Positions 34,034-42,406 of a DNA stretch of 64,000 nt are shown in pieces. The notes under the pieces are model-generated. The model saw nothing but the letters and a program-made list of their open reading frames with translations. It was not told the origin of the DNA and searched no databases. The translations under genes and the position numbers were made by a program. Within the stretch, counting starts at the first letter, position 1. Every line of letters starts with the position of its first letter. The DNA comes from Chloroflexota bacterium (lineage in GTDB: Bacteria; Chloroflexota; Anaerolineae; Anaerolineales; Anaerolineaceae), in the NCBI GenBank assembly GCA_021779955.1, contig JAJXZS010000035.1, positions 1 to 64,000 on the forward strand, in the 5' to 3' direction.

Positions 34034-35097
34034 GCTTTATCCTCAAAATCGTCGGGCGAAAGGAATGTGTTGGCTGCAATATCCCGCCGCAGATTTCGTC
34101 CAAGAAAGTCATCGATTTGAGCCGCAGGGATGCCTGTGCCCGGTTTCCGAGCGGTCAGGTCTTCCCGCTGCAGCGTTCGACCGGATAACAGATCGCGTTT
34201 GGCCACCAGGCTCTTGCCGAACAAGCCGCGCATCTCGCGCATGGCCGAAGCATTCTCCTCTTTCTGCATGGGATGAGCCTGGGCCCGCTGAATGTAGCGA
34301 ACGCCTTCGACCAGCTGGCGCAGTTCGTCAGGGGTGAGCGAGGCCGGAACATCGGGTCCGAACGCCTGGCGCGAAAGCGTCACGTGCACTTCGATCATCT
34401 CCGCGCCCAGCGTTGCAGCCGCGAGGCCGGGATAAATCTTCCCCGAATGGTCTGAAAGTCCAACCGGCGTGGCGTAGCGTTGGCGAAAGAAATCCAGCAT
34501 GTTCAGCCCAACATCCTCGGGCATGGATGGGTACCTGGATGTGCATTGGAACACCAGCAGCGGCAGCTTGCGGCCCTGGATTTGCGCCACGACGCCGTCG
34601 AGTTCGGCGATCGAGCTCATCCCGCTCGAAAGCAGCACCGGTTTACCGGTCGCAGCGATTCGCTCGAGCAGCAGGGGGTTTCCCACTTCCCCCGAAGCCA
34701 CCTTCCACGCGGGCATGCCGATCTTGTCCAACAGATCGACCGCCTCCTCCGAAAATGGAGAAGAGAGAAAGATCAGACCGCGTTTTCTCGCGTGCTCGGC
34801 CAGGCCGGCCCAGCCTTCGGTTGTAAACTCCATGCGCTTCCAGTAATCATAGCGCGTGGCATCCTGGAAGCTGAACTTGACCCGAAACGGCTCGAGGACA
34901 GAGCTTTCAGCAGCTGCAATATGCGTCTGAAATTTGACAGCGTCGGCGCCGGCGTCGGCAATCGCATCGATGAACGCATGCGCCGTGCCAAGGCTGCCGT
35001 CATGCGCCTGGGCAACTTCGCCAACGATCATGGCCGGGAAACCCGGCCCAACCTGCCTGTCGGCGATCTTGAAAGGGTGAAGGGTTTTGTTCGTCAT
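34030..35097 (-). CDS. NeuB-family nonulosonic acid synthase with SAF domain
   Basis: 355 residues. The TIM-barrel domain starts MIVGEVAQAHDG (23-34), a variant of the AEIGxNHxG motif, with KFQ, SSGMSS, GLSDHSG and EVHVTL carrying the active-site and metal residues. From about 288 on is a complete antifreeze-like SAF domain (SLVAKRDLLSGRTL, PGTGIPA, FLGRNLRRD). It condenses PEP with a hexosamine, most likely the product of the downstream 2-epimerase, to which it is coupled by an ATGA overlap. It is also coupled by a 4-base overlap to the GT-B gene upstream. The exact NulO is undetermined. Confidence 0.88.
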   Translation of the reverse strand: MTNKTLHPFKIADRQVGPGFPAMIVGEVAQAHDGSLGTAHAFIDAIADAGADAVKFQTHIAAAESSVLEPFRVKFSFQDATRYDYWKRMEFTTEGWAGLAEHARKRGLIFLSSPFSEEAVDLLDKIGMPAWKVASGEVGNPLLLERIAATGKPVLLSSGMSSIAELDGVVAQIQGRKLPLLVFQCTSRYPSMPEDVGLNMLDFFRQRYATPVGLSDHSGKIYPGLAAATLGAEMIEVHVTLSRQAFGPDVPASLTPDELRQLVEGVRYIQRAQAHPMQKEENASAMREMRGLFGKSLVAKRDLLSGRTLQREDLTARKPGTGIPAAQIDDFLGRNLRRDIAANTFLSPDDFEDKA

Positions 35098-36527
35098 TCC
35101 TCTCCTACCAATTGAAGCAGGAACTTCGCAGTTACAGGGGTAGACTGCCCATCCAGGAAGGTCAATTCGTCTTCCACGAATTTGCGCCGGTTTTCACGCT
35201 GTAATTCGGGATGGGTCAGGGAAGTGTTCAGTTCGTCCACGAGCTCTTCAGGCGTAAAGGCGTTCACGCCCACGCCTGCCTGGTTGACCCTTGCCGCTGT
35301 TGGCCACGAGGGTACATCGTGCAGGGGGATCCAGAAGTTGTTCGGCCAGCCTGTCGGCGAATCGATGCACACGCTGATCGTCGGCTTGTCGTGCAAAGAT
35401 GCCTCCACCACCATGGTGGAATAGATCGAGACGAGCACGTCGCAATGCGCCAGCATCGATGCCTTTTCGGGGAAATCCTCGCCTGAATATCGCGGCAGTC
35501 CGCCTGAAAGCGCCTTTGGAGCCACCACGTGCACATCAGGGCAGTTGGCCGTGACCTCGTAAATCTTTTTGCATTCCTCCTGGTAATTCGCCTGCGGCTT
35601 GAAGTGATTGGGATGCAGCCGCAGCAGCAATTGAGCGGGTTCGGCGAGTTTTTGCTCGCTGATGATGCGCGTCAACTCTTCGACGATATGCAAGTTCGGC
35701 GAAATGCTCAAAGCCGTTGCTGCATAAGCGATCAGCTTCTTGTTGGGGTCGAGATGATGCTCGGCAAAGTATTCTTCCCGCGACATCTGCCAGGTCTTGT
35801 GGATATAGCCGTCGTAGAGCGGCATTCCGCCGACATGAATCGTGTTTTTCGGCCAATCCAGGCCTTCGCTCAGTTCCCTGACGTGGATCTGCGACCAGAC
35901 GTTGGCATAATCGACATCTGCGCCCGGCAGACCGAACGCGCTCGGGTTGTCCCAGCCGATGACGGTCATTGCGGTCTTCAAACCGCGGCGGGTGGCTTCA
36001 CGCAAGAGATACCGGTCGAGCCGCCAGCCTGCGGTCGAAGAAACCACCAGGTCCGGCTGGTACCTGTCGAAAAGATCGCCGAAAATGGCCGGCGTAAAAC
36101 GCGATGTTTGCCAGCGGCGAAATATGTTGCGCGCGATTTTCGAATACCGCAGGGCGTAGATAGCCGGGCGCATCATCTTGAGCGCGAGCTTGCGCTTACC
36201 CTTTGCTTCATACTCCTTGCGCTGCCTGTGTGTATCCACATAAGTCAACGGGATGCGTGGTGACATGCTCGCCCCGCGGACGTATTCCATCATGTCCTGC
36301 AGCGTACCGCGATAATTTTTCTGGTAGTCTTTGGTCTGTTTTTCGCGTGAAGACTCGAAAATGAGCAGGTCGTTGCCTGCATATTGGCTGCGCATCTGCC
36401 CGATCAGTTCGTCCTCGACCAGGAATACCAGCCGTATTCCCCTGGCAGTGAGCAGATCAGCCAGGCCGGTATACAGATAATAACCAAGCATCAAGCCGTG
36501 GTCGACGTAGATCAAAATGGTTTTCAA
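35094..36527 (-). CDS. Large cytosolic GT-B-like transferase, distant KpsS-like
   Basis: 477 residues without signal peptide or membrane helices. The N-terminal part starts ILIYVDHGLMLGYYLY; the C-terminal part shows RLHPNHF at 303-309 and a Ser/Thr loop with Glu, YSTMVVEAS, at 369-377. These correspond in order and spacing to RAHPDE/YNSTIGLEA and RIHPGE/YTTTVGLE in the KpsS-like proteins at 12803-14416 and 44939-46561. No named family is certain; CDP-glycerol glycerophosphotransferase-like folds share this style. The 4-base overlap with the NeuB gene makes a NulO transferase role attractive. Confidence 0.55.
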   Translation of the reverse strand: MKTILIYVDHGLMLGYYLYTGLADLLTARGIRLVFLVEDELIGQMRSQYAGNDLLIFESSREKQTKDYQKNYRGTLQDMMEYVRGASMSPRIPLTYVDTHRQRKEYEAKGKRKLALKMMRPAIYALRYSKIARNIFRRWQTSRFTPAIFGDLFDRYQPDLVVSSTAGWRLDRYLLREATRRGLKTAMTVIGWDNPSAFGLPGADVDYANVWSQIHVRELSEGLDWPKNTIHVGGMPLYDGYIHKTWQMSREEYFAEHHLDPNKKLIAYAATALSISPNLHIVEELTRIISEQKLAEPAQLLLRLHPNHFKPQANYQEECKKIYEVTANCPDVHVVAPKALSGGLPRYSGEDFPEKASMLAHCDVLVSIYSTMVVEASLHDKPTISVCIDSPTGWPNNFWIPLHDVPSWPTAARVNQAGVGVNAFTPEELVDELNTSLTHPELQRENRRKFVEDELTFLDGQSTPVTAKFLLQLVGEE

Positions 36528-36563
36528 AAGAACTCCTGCGATTGGGCCGCTATAAACGCGGCC

Positions 36564-37520
36564 TCAAAAATTATACCAGTGAAAGATTTTGTTATAGATG
36601 CCCATCAAGCCTGCCCGAATGAACGGCAGGTTCAGGATGCGTTTGCCTAATCCTGCAGGCGGCCTGCCTGGCAGACTCGAACCCTGTTTCCGCAACTCTG
36701 CCGGCACAGTATTGCTCATGTTCATGGCATACGGTTCGGCAGTCATCAGCCGCAGCAAGCCTGCACTGTTCATGGCTTCGTCCAGTTTCAGCACCTGCCC
36801 CATCGGGCGGTCCATCTGGAAAGGCGTGAATTGAAGCAGCTCCTTCTTGTATGCCACGAACTGCCAGTGCGAAGCGCCGACCTGCGCCGTCAGCCCCTTG
36901 TATGTCAGCCGGATATCCCTGGTTTCTTCGTACTTCTGGCGGATTTCGCTCTCTTCCGCGCCGAGGCTGAGATTGAACTCGAGGAAAGTCTGCCATGGGA
37001 TCAACTGGCCTTCGCTCACTTCGACCTCGGGATTGCCCTTCGCCCACTTGAGGGTGCCTTCCATCAGCTCTTCGCGCGTGCGGAAGGGACGGCTGGTCAC
37101 CATGCCCGCGTTGGGGTAAGTCTCAAGGATCTGCAGGGATGCCTCGAGCCAGCCTTTGCTGAACAGCGCGTCGCTGTCGGTATAGGCCACGATTTCGCCT
37201 GGCGCGGCCGGAAAGAGGATATCCCACGCGCCGCCTTTGCCCAGGTTCTTCTCCGAAAGGATCAAAAACTGGATCCTGCCCGCCAGGTGTTCGTCGAGCA
37301 AATATTGCTGGACTTCCTTGCATGAGCCATTGTCGAATACGAGCAGGTCGTGCTCAGGACCGGTATTCTCGTACAGGCTGCCCAGGCATACCTTGAGCAC
37401 GTCCAGGGCTTCTTCGTAGAAACCGCTCAGGAATGGGATGAAGTTCAGGACTGCAACCGTCACCCGTTTCGGTTTCTCGACAGTTTTCGCAGCTTTGGCA
37501 GGATTTTGGCCGATACGCAT
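36564..37520 (-). CDS. Glycosyltransferase, GT2-like (GT-A)
   Basis: 318 residues. After a short Lys-rich N-terminus comes VAVLNFIPF, FDNGS at 62-66, SEKNLGKGGAWD and the DXD motif DSD at 115-117 in AYTDSDALFSKGW. A DXD flanked this way indicates metal-dependent nucleotide-sugar transfer. The C-terminal third has basic and hydrophobic residues near 295-318 that may touch the membrane. It sits between a hypothetical transferase (2 bases) and the GT-B gene (36 bases) in the 19-gene operon. Sugar unknown. Confidence 0.75.
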   Translation of the reverse strand: MRIGQNPAKAAKTVEKPKRVTVAVLNFIPFLSGFYEEALDVLKVCLGSLYENTGPEHDLLVFDNGSCKEVQQYLLDEHLAGRIQFLILSEKNLGKGGAWDILFPAAPGEIVAYTDSDALFSKGWLEASLQILETYPNAGMVTSRPFRTREELMEGTLKWAKGNPEVEVSEGQLIPWQTFLEFNLSLGAEESEIRQKYEETRDIRLTYKGLTAQVGASHWQFVAYKKELLQFTPFQMDRPMGQVLKLDEAMNSAGLLRLMTAEPYAMNMSNTVPAELRKQGSSLPGRPPAGLGKRILNLPFIRAGLMGIYNKIFHWYNF

Positions 37521-37522
37521 GG

Positions 37523-38470
37523 TCAGTTCACAAGCTCCTCTGCTGAAGATTTTTCTCTCTTGGATTTCCTGAACTCGTCATAGGCTTTACGCGGATGGAA
37601 CACGGTGTGGAACAATTCGGCAAGCCCCGTGGAGCGCATGTGAATGGCGGGGAACAGCTCGAATTCGCGCCAGAATTGTTGCCACGTCATGCGCTTGCGC
37701 TTCAGTTTGCCGCCTGAGAGCGCCCAATTCGCCTCTGAGAGCAGGAAGATGTGACGTTTCCCACCCGCCAGGCGGATGTTCTCGCCGGTTTCGGGCAAGC
37801 GGTAGTGCGGCTGGCCGTTCGGCAAATGAGAATAGTCGTGCGCCTGATGAATGATCATCACGTCGGCCGTGGCATCCACGGTCTTCCAGCCGCGCCGCCG
37901 CGCCTCGTAGATCATCCAGTTGTCCCACCCCGCCCGCCCGATGGCAAAGTCGGGAATGCGCTCGAAGCAGGCGCGCGGATAGACGAAATAGTCGCTGCCC
38001 ATGGGCTTGTGCAGTGCGCCGTGCTGCCTGCACTCCTCCCGCAGCCGCCCGCTCCAGCCCGCCGAAAAGTCAAGCAGGCCGGTAATCTCCATGTCCCAGC
38101 GCTGCCCGACCATCAGGAACTCGCCGGCCTGGCGCAGCAGCTCATTTGCAGCTTCGAGGAAATCAGGCAGGAGCAGGATATCAGCGTTGACGTAAGCCAG
38201 CAGCGGGCTGTGGTTCTCCCCTCGCGCGAGATCGAAAAGCGAGCTGATCAAAGGCGTACCCAGCGCATTCCGCTTGACCTCTGCAATTTGCCTAACGCCG
38301 AGCTCTGCCGCCGCTTCTGCCATACCCGCTTCATCGCCAAGCAGCACCACCTCCACATTCCCGCCAAGTTCCACCCACGAACGGATGGCATTCCTCTGGA
38401 TGGTGGCAATGTGCGGGTTGGTGAAGGGTTTCGGTGCGGAAAATAGGGTGATGAGCGGATTTTCAGACAT
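37523..38470 (-). CDS. Putative glycosyltransferase (GT-A-like), unknown specificity
   Basis: 315 residues. LITLFSAPKPFTNPHIATIQRNAIRSW at the N-terminus and LAYVNADILLLPDF (91-104), with NAD in the DXD position, are typical of a little-studied bacterial GT-A group found in polysaccharide loci. GRAGWDNWMIYEARRRG later resembles acceptor-binding segments. No membrane helix; the C-terminus is basic. It is 2 bases upstream of a GT2 gene and 14 bases downstream of the SpsF-like gene. I recognise the style but not a characterised relative. Confidence 0.6.
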   Translation of the reverse strand: MSENPLITLFSAPKPFTNPHIATIQRNAIRSWVELGGNVEVVLLGDEAGMAEAAAELGVRQIAEVKRNALGTPLISSLFDLARGENHSPLLAYVNADILLLPDFLEAANELLRQAGEFLMVGQRWDMEITGLLDFSAGWSGRLREECRQHGALHKPMGSDYFVYPRACFERIPDFAIGRAGWDNWMIYEARRRGWKTVDATADVMIIHQAHDYSHLPNGQPHYRLPETGENIRLAGGKRHIFLLSEANWALSGGKLKRKRMTWQQFWREFELFPAIHMRSTGLAELFHTVFHPRKAYDEFRKSKREKSSAEELVN

Positions 38471-38484
38471 GGCAGCTCTCGAGC

Positions 38485-39273
38485 TTAGTGCTTCCCTTCC
38501 GTATCGCTTCGCTTTTCATAGTCGAACATCGTCTTATGCACGACACCCGAATTGAGCGAGATCAATTCGGGATGATTTCTCACCAATCTGAGCACTTCCA
38601 GCCAGGTGAAGTCGTTCCGGTTGTCCAGCTTTTCATACACGGCATGCAGGAAATCGAGGTCTTCGGGGGTATCCAGCGTCCAGCGCAGCGCGCCAAGATC
38701 TTCGCTGTAGTTCAACTGGATCACCTTGAACCGCCCTGCCACCTCGTATAGATAAGGCATCACATGTTCGCGCTCGTGCTTTTCTTTCGCTTCCTTCCAT
38801 GCCGTTTCTAGTGCCGCAAAAGTCGCCGCTTCAACGTCGAGCCCGATCGGGAAGGTGCGGGAAAACGGCGGGGGGAGACGGTTACAGGCAAAATCCGCAT
38901 TATTCTGCACAAGCGCCCGCACCACGTCATCGATCAGGGCGGGATCCACCAGGGGGCAATCGCCCGTCAGGCGTACGACGATCTGCGCTTTGTACTGTTT
39001 TGCGGCTTGATAATAGCGGTCGAGTACATCATGCAGGCTGCCGCGGGTGACCTCAATGCCGTACACCTTGCAGAAATGCTCGATCTCGTCATCCGATGGG
39101 TCGACCGTGGTCGCCACGACCACGCGGTTCACCAGTTTTGCTTTTGACACGCGTTCCACCATGCGCTCGAGCATGCTCCGCCCCCCAGCTTCCTTGAGAA
39201 CTTTGCCGGGTAACCGCGTTGAGCTCATGCGCGCCTGGATGATCGCTACGGTTCGCTTCGATGATTCTGCCAT
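38485..39273 (-). CDS. spsF: SpsF-like cytidylyltransferase-family protein
   Basis: 262 residues of the SpsF branch of the CMP-sugar nucleotidyltransferase fold: IIQARMSSTRLPGKVL at 11-26, LTGDCPLVDP near 103-112 and a C-terminal RWTLDTPEDLDFL. In Bacillus sps operons SpsF sits beside the NeuB homologue SpsE, and here a NeuB gene lies two genes upstream, so it probably activates a NulO or related sugar with a nucleoside triphosphate. Its loop differs from the ARGGSK of the two canonical NeuA-type enzymes in the window. Whether it uses CTP cannot be seen. Confidence 0.75.
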   Translation of the reverse strand: MAESSKRTVAIIQARMSSTRLPGKVLKEAGGRSMLERMVERVSKAKLVNRVVVATTVDPSDDEIEHFCKVYGIEVTRGSLHDVLDRYYQAAKQYKAQIVVRLTGDCPLVDPALIDDVVRALVQNNADFACNRLPPPFSRTFPIGLDVEAATFAALETAWKEAKEKHEREHVMPYLYEVAGRFKVIQLNYSEDLGALRWTLDTPEDLDFLHAVYEKLDNRNDFTWLEVLRLVRNHPELISLNSGVVHKTMFDYEKRSDTEGKH

Positions 39274-39282
39274 GTGACCTGA

Positions 39283-40377
39283 CTAAACGCTCCTCGCTGC
39301 CTGATCGTAGGCGTCCAACAATACCTGAAAATTCTTGCGCCAATCGGCGCGCGCCGCTGCCAGCGCACGCGCCCGCGCGCCGAACTCCGCGTCGACACCG
39401 GTCTCGCAGATGGCGGCCATTTCTCGCGCAAGATCGTCAGCGTCTCCGTCCTTGAACGTCCAACCCTGGATGCCTGGCTGGATCCATTCTAGATTGCCCG
39501 CAATGTTCGAGACCAGCGCCGGTTTGCCGCACGCCAGCGCTTCCATCAGGCTCACCGAGGAACCGTCGCAGCGGCTGGCGCTGATGTACACATCCGCGCT
39601 GCGGTATACGTCAGGCAGTTCGCTCAACCCGATGTAACCGCCAAAATGAACCCGGTCGCTGAGGCCTGCCTCGTCGATCATCCGCCGCAGCATTTCCTCC
39701 TGCGATCCCTTGCCCATCAAAAGCAGACGCGCATCTGGACGCCGCGGCGCAATCGAAATAAACGCTTTGACAATGACATCCACGCCATAGAGCGGTTCCA
39801 TTTTGCGGCTGGAGAGGAACACGCGCTTCTTCGCCCATTTCAGCTTTCGCCGCAGACTTCCGGCTTCGCCAGGGGTAAAGTGCTCCAGGTCGACGCCCCA
39901 TGGGAAAATGCGGATGGCGTCGCGTTTGAAGCCGTACGATACCGCCTTTTGTGCCACAGCTTCGCAATCGGCAAGGAGAAGGGTGGTTTTCGCCAGAACG
40001 TACGCTGTTCGCCAGTGCATCAGCCACGAACTATCAGAGTCTTTGAGCAGATCCGAGCCCCACGACATGCTGACCAGCGGTTTGAAGCTCGTCCGCGCCG
40101 CCAGGTACGCCGGGCCATGCAAAGGACCCGCATGCACCAGTTCGGGGTTCAGCGCCTTCAGCAGTGACGACAACTGGCGCGTGATCTCGTAGACCCTGCC
40201 TTTGGCAAGCGCCTGCTTGACGCCGGGCAGGATGACTTCCTTGATCCCTTCAGGCAGACTGACCGGCTTCTCGGGATCGAGCCGCAGGAAAAAGACTTCG
40301 TGCTCGCTCTGTGCCAGTGCGGTCAGGAAGCGTTCGTCGTGCGGAGAATAACCTTGTGAAAAGTAAAGGATACGCAT
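39283..40377 (-). CDS. Glycosyltransferase family 4 (GT-B)
   Basis: 364 residues. ILYFSQGYSPHDERFLTAL at the N-terminus, SSRKMEPLYGVDVIVKAF and GGYIGLSELPDVYRSADVYISAS in the donor half. The usual E-x7-E motif appears as D-x7-E (CDGSSVSLME), with Asp replacing the first Glu, a change seen in some GT4 groups. It stands 3 bases after the NeuB gene and 9 before spsF, so it may build the chain that receives the NulO or transfer a related sugar. Cytosolic; no membrane helices. Confidence 0.82.
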   Translation of the reverse strand: MRILYFSQGYSPHDERFLTALAQSEHEVFFLRLDPEKPVSLPEGIKEVILPGVKQALAKGRVYEITRQLSSLLKALNPELVHAGPLHGPAYLAARTSFKPLVSMSWGSDLLKDSDSSWLMHWRTAYVLAKTTLLLADCEAVAQKAVSYGFKRDAIRIFPWGVDLEHFTPGEAGSLRRKLKWAKKRVFLSSRKMEPLYGVDVIVKAFISIAPRRPDARLLLMGKGSQEEMLRRMIDEAGLSDRVHFGGYIGLSELPDVYRSADVYISASRCDGSSVSLMEALACGKPALVSNIAGNLEWIQPGIQGWTFKDGDADDLAREMAAICETGVDAEFGARARALAAARADWRKNFQVLLDAYDQAARSV

Positions 40378-40380
40378 GGC

Positions 40381-41448
40381 TCACTCGCCCAAATCGGTCC
40401 AACGCAGTTCTTTTCCCGCAGGCAGATCCTTGAGCGCGCGGGTACCCAGCACCTCGCCAAGGTGATCCGGTTTGATCGCTCCAGGCGTTGCCGGGCGCAG
40501 CACGTCGATCATATCGCGGGTGAATGTTTCGCCTGCACGGATATCCCGGGCAGCCCGCAGGCAGCGCCGTTGAACAACGGCGGTGTCCTTCTCATTCGCG
40601 CCGATCTGTTTGTCCGCGGAGCCCATTGCCCGCTCAAGTTCGCGCGTGCGGTCGACCATGTCGCGCCAGCTTTCCGGCGTCATCGAGAACGGATGATCCG
40701 GTCCTACCCGGGTGGTATCGTCTGTGAAGTGCTTCTCGATCACCCGCGCGCCAAGCGCTACAGCGCCGAGCACCGTGGCATGGCCAAGTGTATGATCCGA
40801 GAGGCCGATCACGAGTTCGGGGAACATGACCTTGTACGTTTCCAGAACCCGCAGGTTGATATCTTTGAAGGCGGCGGGGCTCGCCTCGTAATTGGTGTTG
40901 CACTGCAGGAGCACAAGCTGCTTGTTGATCGCGAGGATGGTATGCACCGCCCGCTGCACGTCGCTGATGTCAGCGGCGCCGCTGGAGATGATCACCGTTT
41001 TGCCTTTACGCGCAATGTACTCGAGCATCTCCAGCCAATCGATGTCGCCTGACCCGATCTTGTGCGCTTCGACGTATGGATCGACAGAATCCACAGCTTC
41101 GAAGTCGTAAGGAGACGAAAAATAATCGAGTCCAACCTTATCGCATTCCTCTTTCAGGATTGGCGTCCAATCGAAGGGGATCGAAGCATTTGAGTAAACC
41201 TCGAACACGCTCTTTTTCCAACCCGCCTGGTGGCTCACCTGCCCCTTCATCGCCTTGAATCCGTAATCTGAGACGATTTGAGGTGCCCTGAAATTCTGGA
41301 ACTTCGCCGCATCCGCTCCGGCGTCTTTTGCCATGTGAATGAGCGTCTTCGCCCGTTCCAGTTCGCCATCGTGGTTGGCGGAGATTTCCGCGATGAAATA
41401 GGTGGGAAAATCCGGTCCGATCACATGTTCGCCAATTTTGACATCCAT
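40381..41448 (-). CDS. NeuB-family synthase (SpsE/PseI-like) with SAF domain
   Basis: 355 residues from ATG 41448, which follows a GAGGAG site; the 43 extra codons of a longer form lack family resemblance and run back toward the upstream gene. The barrel begins YFIAEISANHDG, with KFQNF, SSPYDFEAV, ISSGAAD, GLSDHTLG and IEKHFTDD. The SAF domain spans about 293-355 (CLRAARDIRAGETF ... LGTRALKDLPAG). Sequence style differs clearly from the NeuB at 34030-35097, so a different NulO is likely, with pseudaminic acid-type a reasonable guess given PseB nearby. PseC, PseH and PseG are not in the window. Confidence 0.87.
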   Translation of the reverse strand: MDVKIGEHVIGPDFPTYFIAEISANHDGELERAKTLIHMAKDAGADAAKFQNFRAPQIVSDYGFKAMKGQVSHQAGWKKSVFEVYSNASIPFDWTPILKEECDKVGLDYFSSPYDFEAVDSVDPYVEAHKIGSGDIDWLEMLEYIARKGKTVIISSGAADISDVQRAVHTILAINKQLVLLQCNTNYEASPAAFKDINLRVLETYKVMFPELVIGLSDHTLGHATVLGAVALGARVIEKHFTDDTTRVGPDHPFSMTPESWRDMVDRTRELERAMGSADKQIGANEKDTAVVQRRCLRAARDIRAGETFTRDMIDVLRPATPGAIKPDHLGEVLGTRALKDLPAGKELRWTDLGE

Positions 41449-41488
41449 TTTTGCTCCTCTCCCCTTCTGAACTGAACCAACCGGTTGT

Positions 41489-42406
41489 CTATGCCAGGGA
41501 CCGGATGTACTCCGGGAACCCGTGGCGGTATTGAGCGTGGAACTTGTCGAGCCCCCGCTCGAAATCGGGCAGCTCATGACCCAGTGCCTTGACGATCTTG
41601 CCCGTGTCCAGGCTCAGGTTCGGCGAGCGCGCGGCGGTCAGCCCGCCGTCCGCCACCGAAGCAGGCGCGATCAGCCTCTCGTCGAAACCAAACTTGCGCG
41701 CGATCGCCAGCCCAAAGTCGTACTTGCTCATCGGCTGCGCGCCCACAAGGTGATACAACCCCTGCAGATTCTTGTGCCCGGCTTCCTCCAGCATTTCGGC
41801 AAGGTCGAGCACCATCATCGGGCAGAAGAACACATCGGTGAATCCCTTCACATTCTTGCCTGCCGAGAATGCGTTGACGAAGAACTCCGCCAGGCTGCGG
41901 TTGCCTGCAACGCTCCAACCGTAGAAATTGACCCTGGTCACCAGCGCCTGCGGGAACACCTCGAGCACCGCGTTCTCGCCTTCCCACTTGGTGCGGGCAT
42001 AGACGCTCAACGGATTCGGCGTGTCGTTCTCGGTGTAATTGCCCTTTGACCCGTCGAAAACCGCGTCAGTGGAAATCTGGATCATCTGTATATCGTGTTT
42101 GCGGGCGGCAGCAGCAATCCTGCCTGGCAAAATGGCATTCACCTCGGTCGCCAGCTTAGGGTTGGCTTCGCAGGCTTCCATATTGGCGATCGCCGCGCAG
42201 TGCACGATGATCTCCGGCTTTTCGTCTTCGATGAGTTTCTCGATCGTTTCCGGTTCGGTGAGTTCAGCCTGAAGGCACTTGAAATCCACCCAGGTGAGGG
42301 GTGTGGTATTCGCCACGCCGGTAACCTGATTCTTCTTGCCGCCCACGGCCATGGCAAAGTTCAGGCCAAGCAGTCCGCTGACGCCCGTCACCAGGAAACG
42401 CGTCAT
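41489..42406 (-). CDS. RmlD-like sugar-nucleotide reductase (extended SDR)
   Basis: 305 residues from the ATG that overlaps the pseB stop by 4 bases. TGVSGLLGLNFA near the N-terminus binds NADP; AAIANMEACE, STDAVFDGSKG, YARTKWEGE (Y-x3-K) and the C-terminal SLDTGKI place it with dTDP-4-dehydrorhamnose reductases and relatives. Directly behind a PseB-type 4,6-dehydratase, it could reduce the 4-keto-6-deoxy UDP sugar, as reductases do in the L-FucNAc and L-QuiNAc/L-RhaNAc pathways. Classical dTDP-rhamnose synthesis is less likely, as RmlA, B and C are absent. It precedes a NeuB gene by 40 bases. Confidence 0.8.
   Translation of the reverse strand: MTRFLVTGVSGLLGLNFAMAVGGKKNQVTGVANTTPLTWVDFKCLQAELTEPETIEKLIEDEKPEIIVHCAAIANMEACEANPKLATEVNAILPGRIAAAARKHDIQMIQISTDAVFDGSKGNYTENDTPNPLSVYARTKWEGENAVLEVFPQALVTRVNFYGWSVAGNRSLAEFFVNAFSAGKNVKGFTDVFFCPMMVLDLAEMLEEAGHKNLQGLYHLVGAQPMSKYDFGLAIARKFGFDERLIAPASVADGGLTAARSPNLSLDTGKIVKALGHELPDFERGLDKFHAQYRHGFPEYIRSLA

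Noticed and set aside
32147-34120. A 657-codon open frame on the plus strand
   Set aside because: It lies antisense to the NeuA-type and NeuC-type genes, whose families are unmistakable. His/Arg/Val-rich antisense frames of this kind come from GC-biased codon use.
40381-41577. Extended N-terminus for the third NeuB
   Set aside because: Residues before MDVKIGEHVIG are low-complexity Ser/Gly/Arg and a GAGGAG site precedes ATG 41448.
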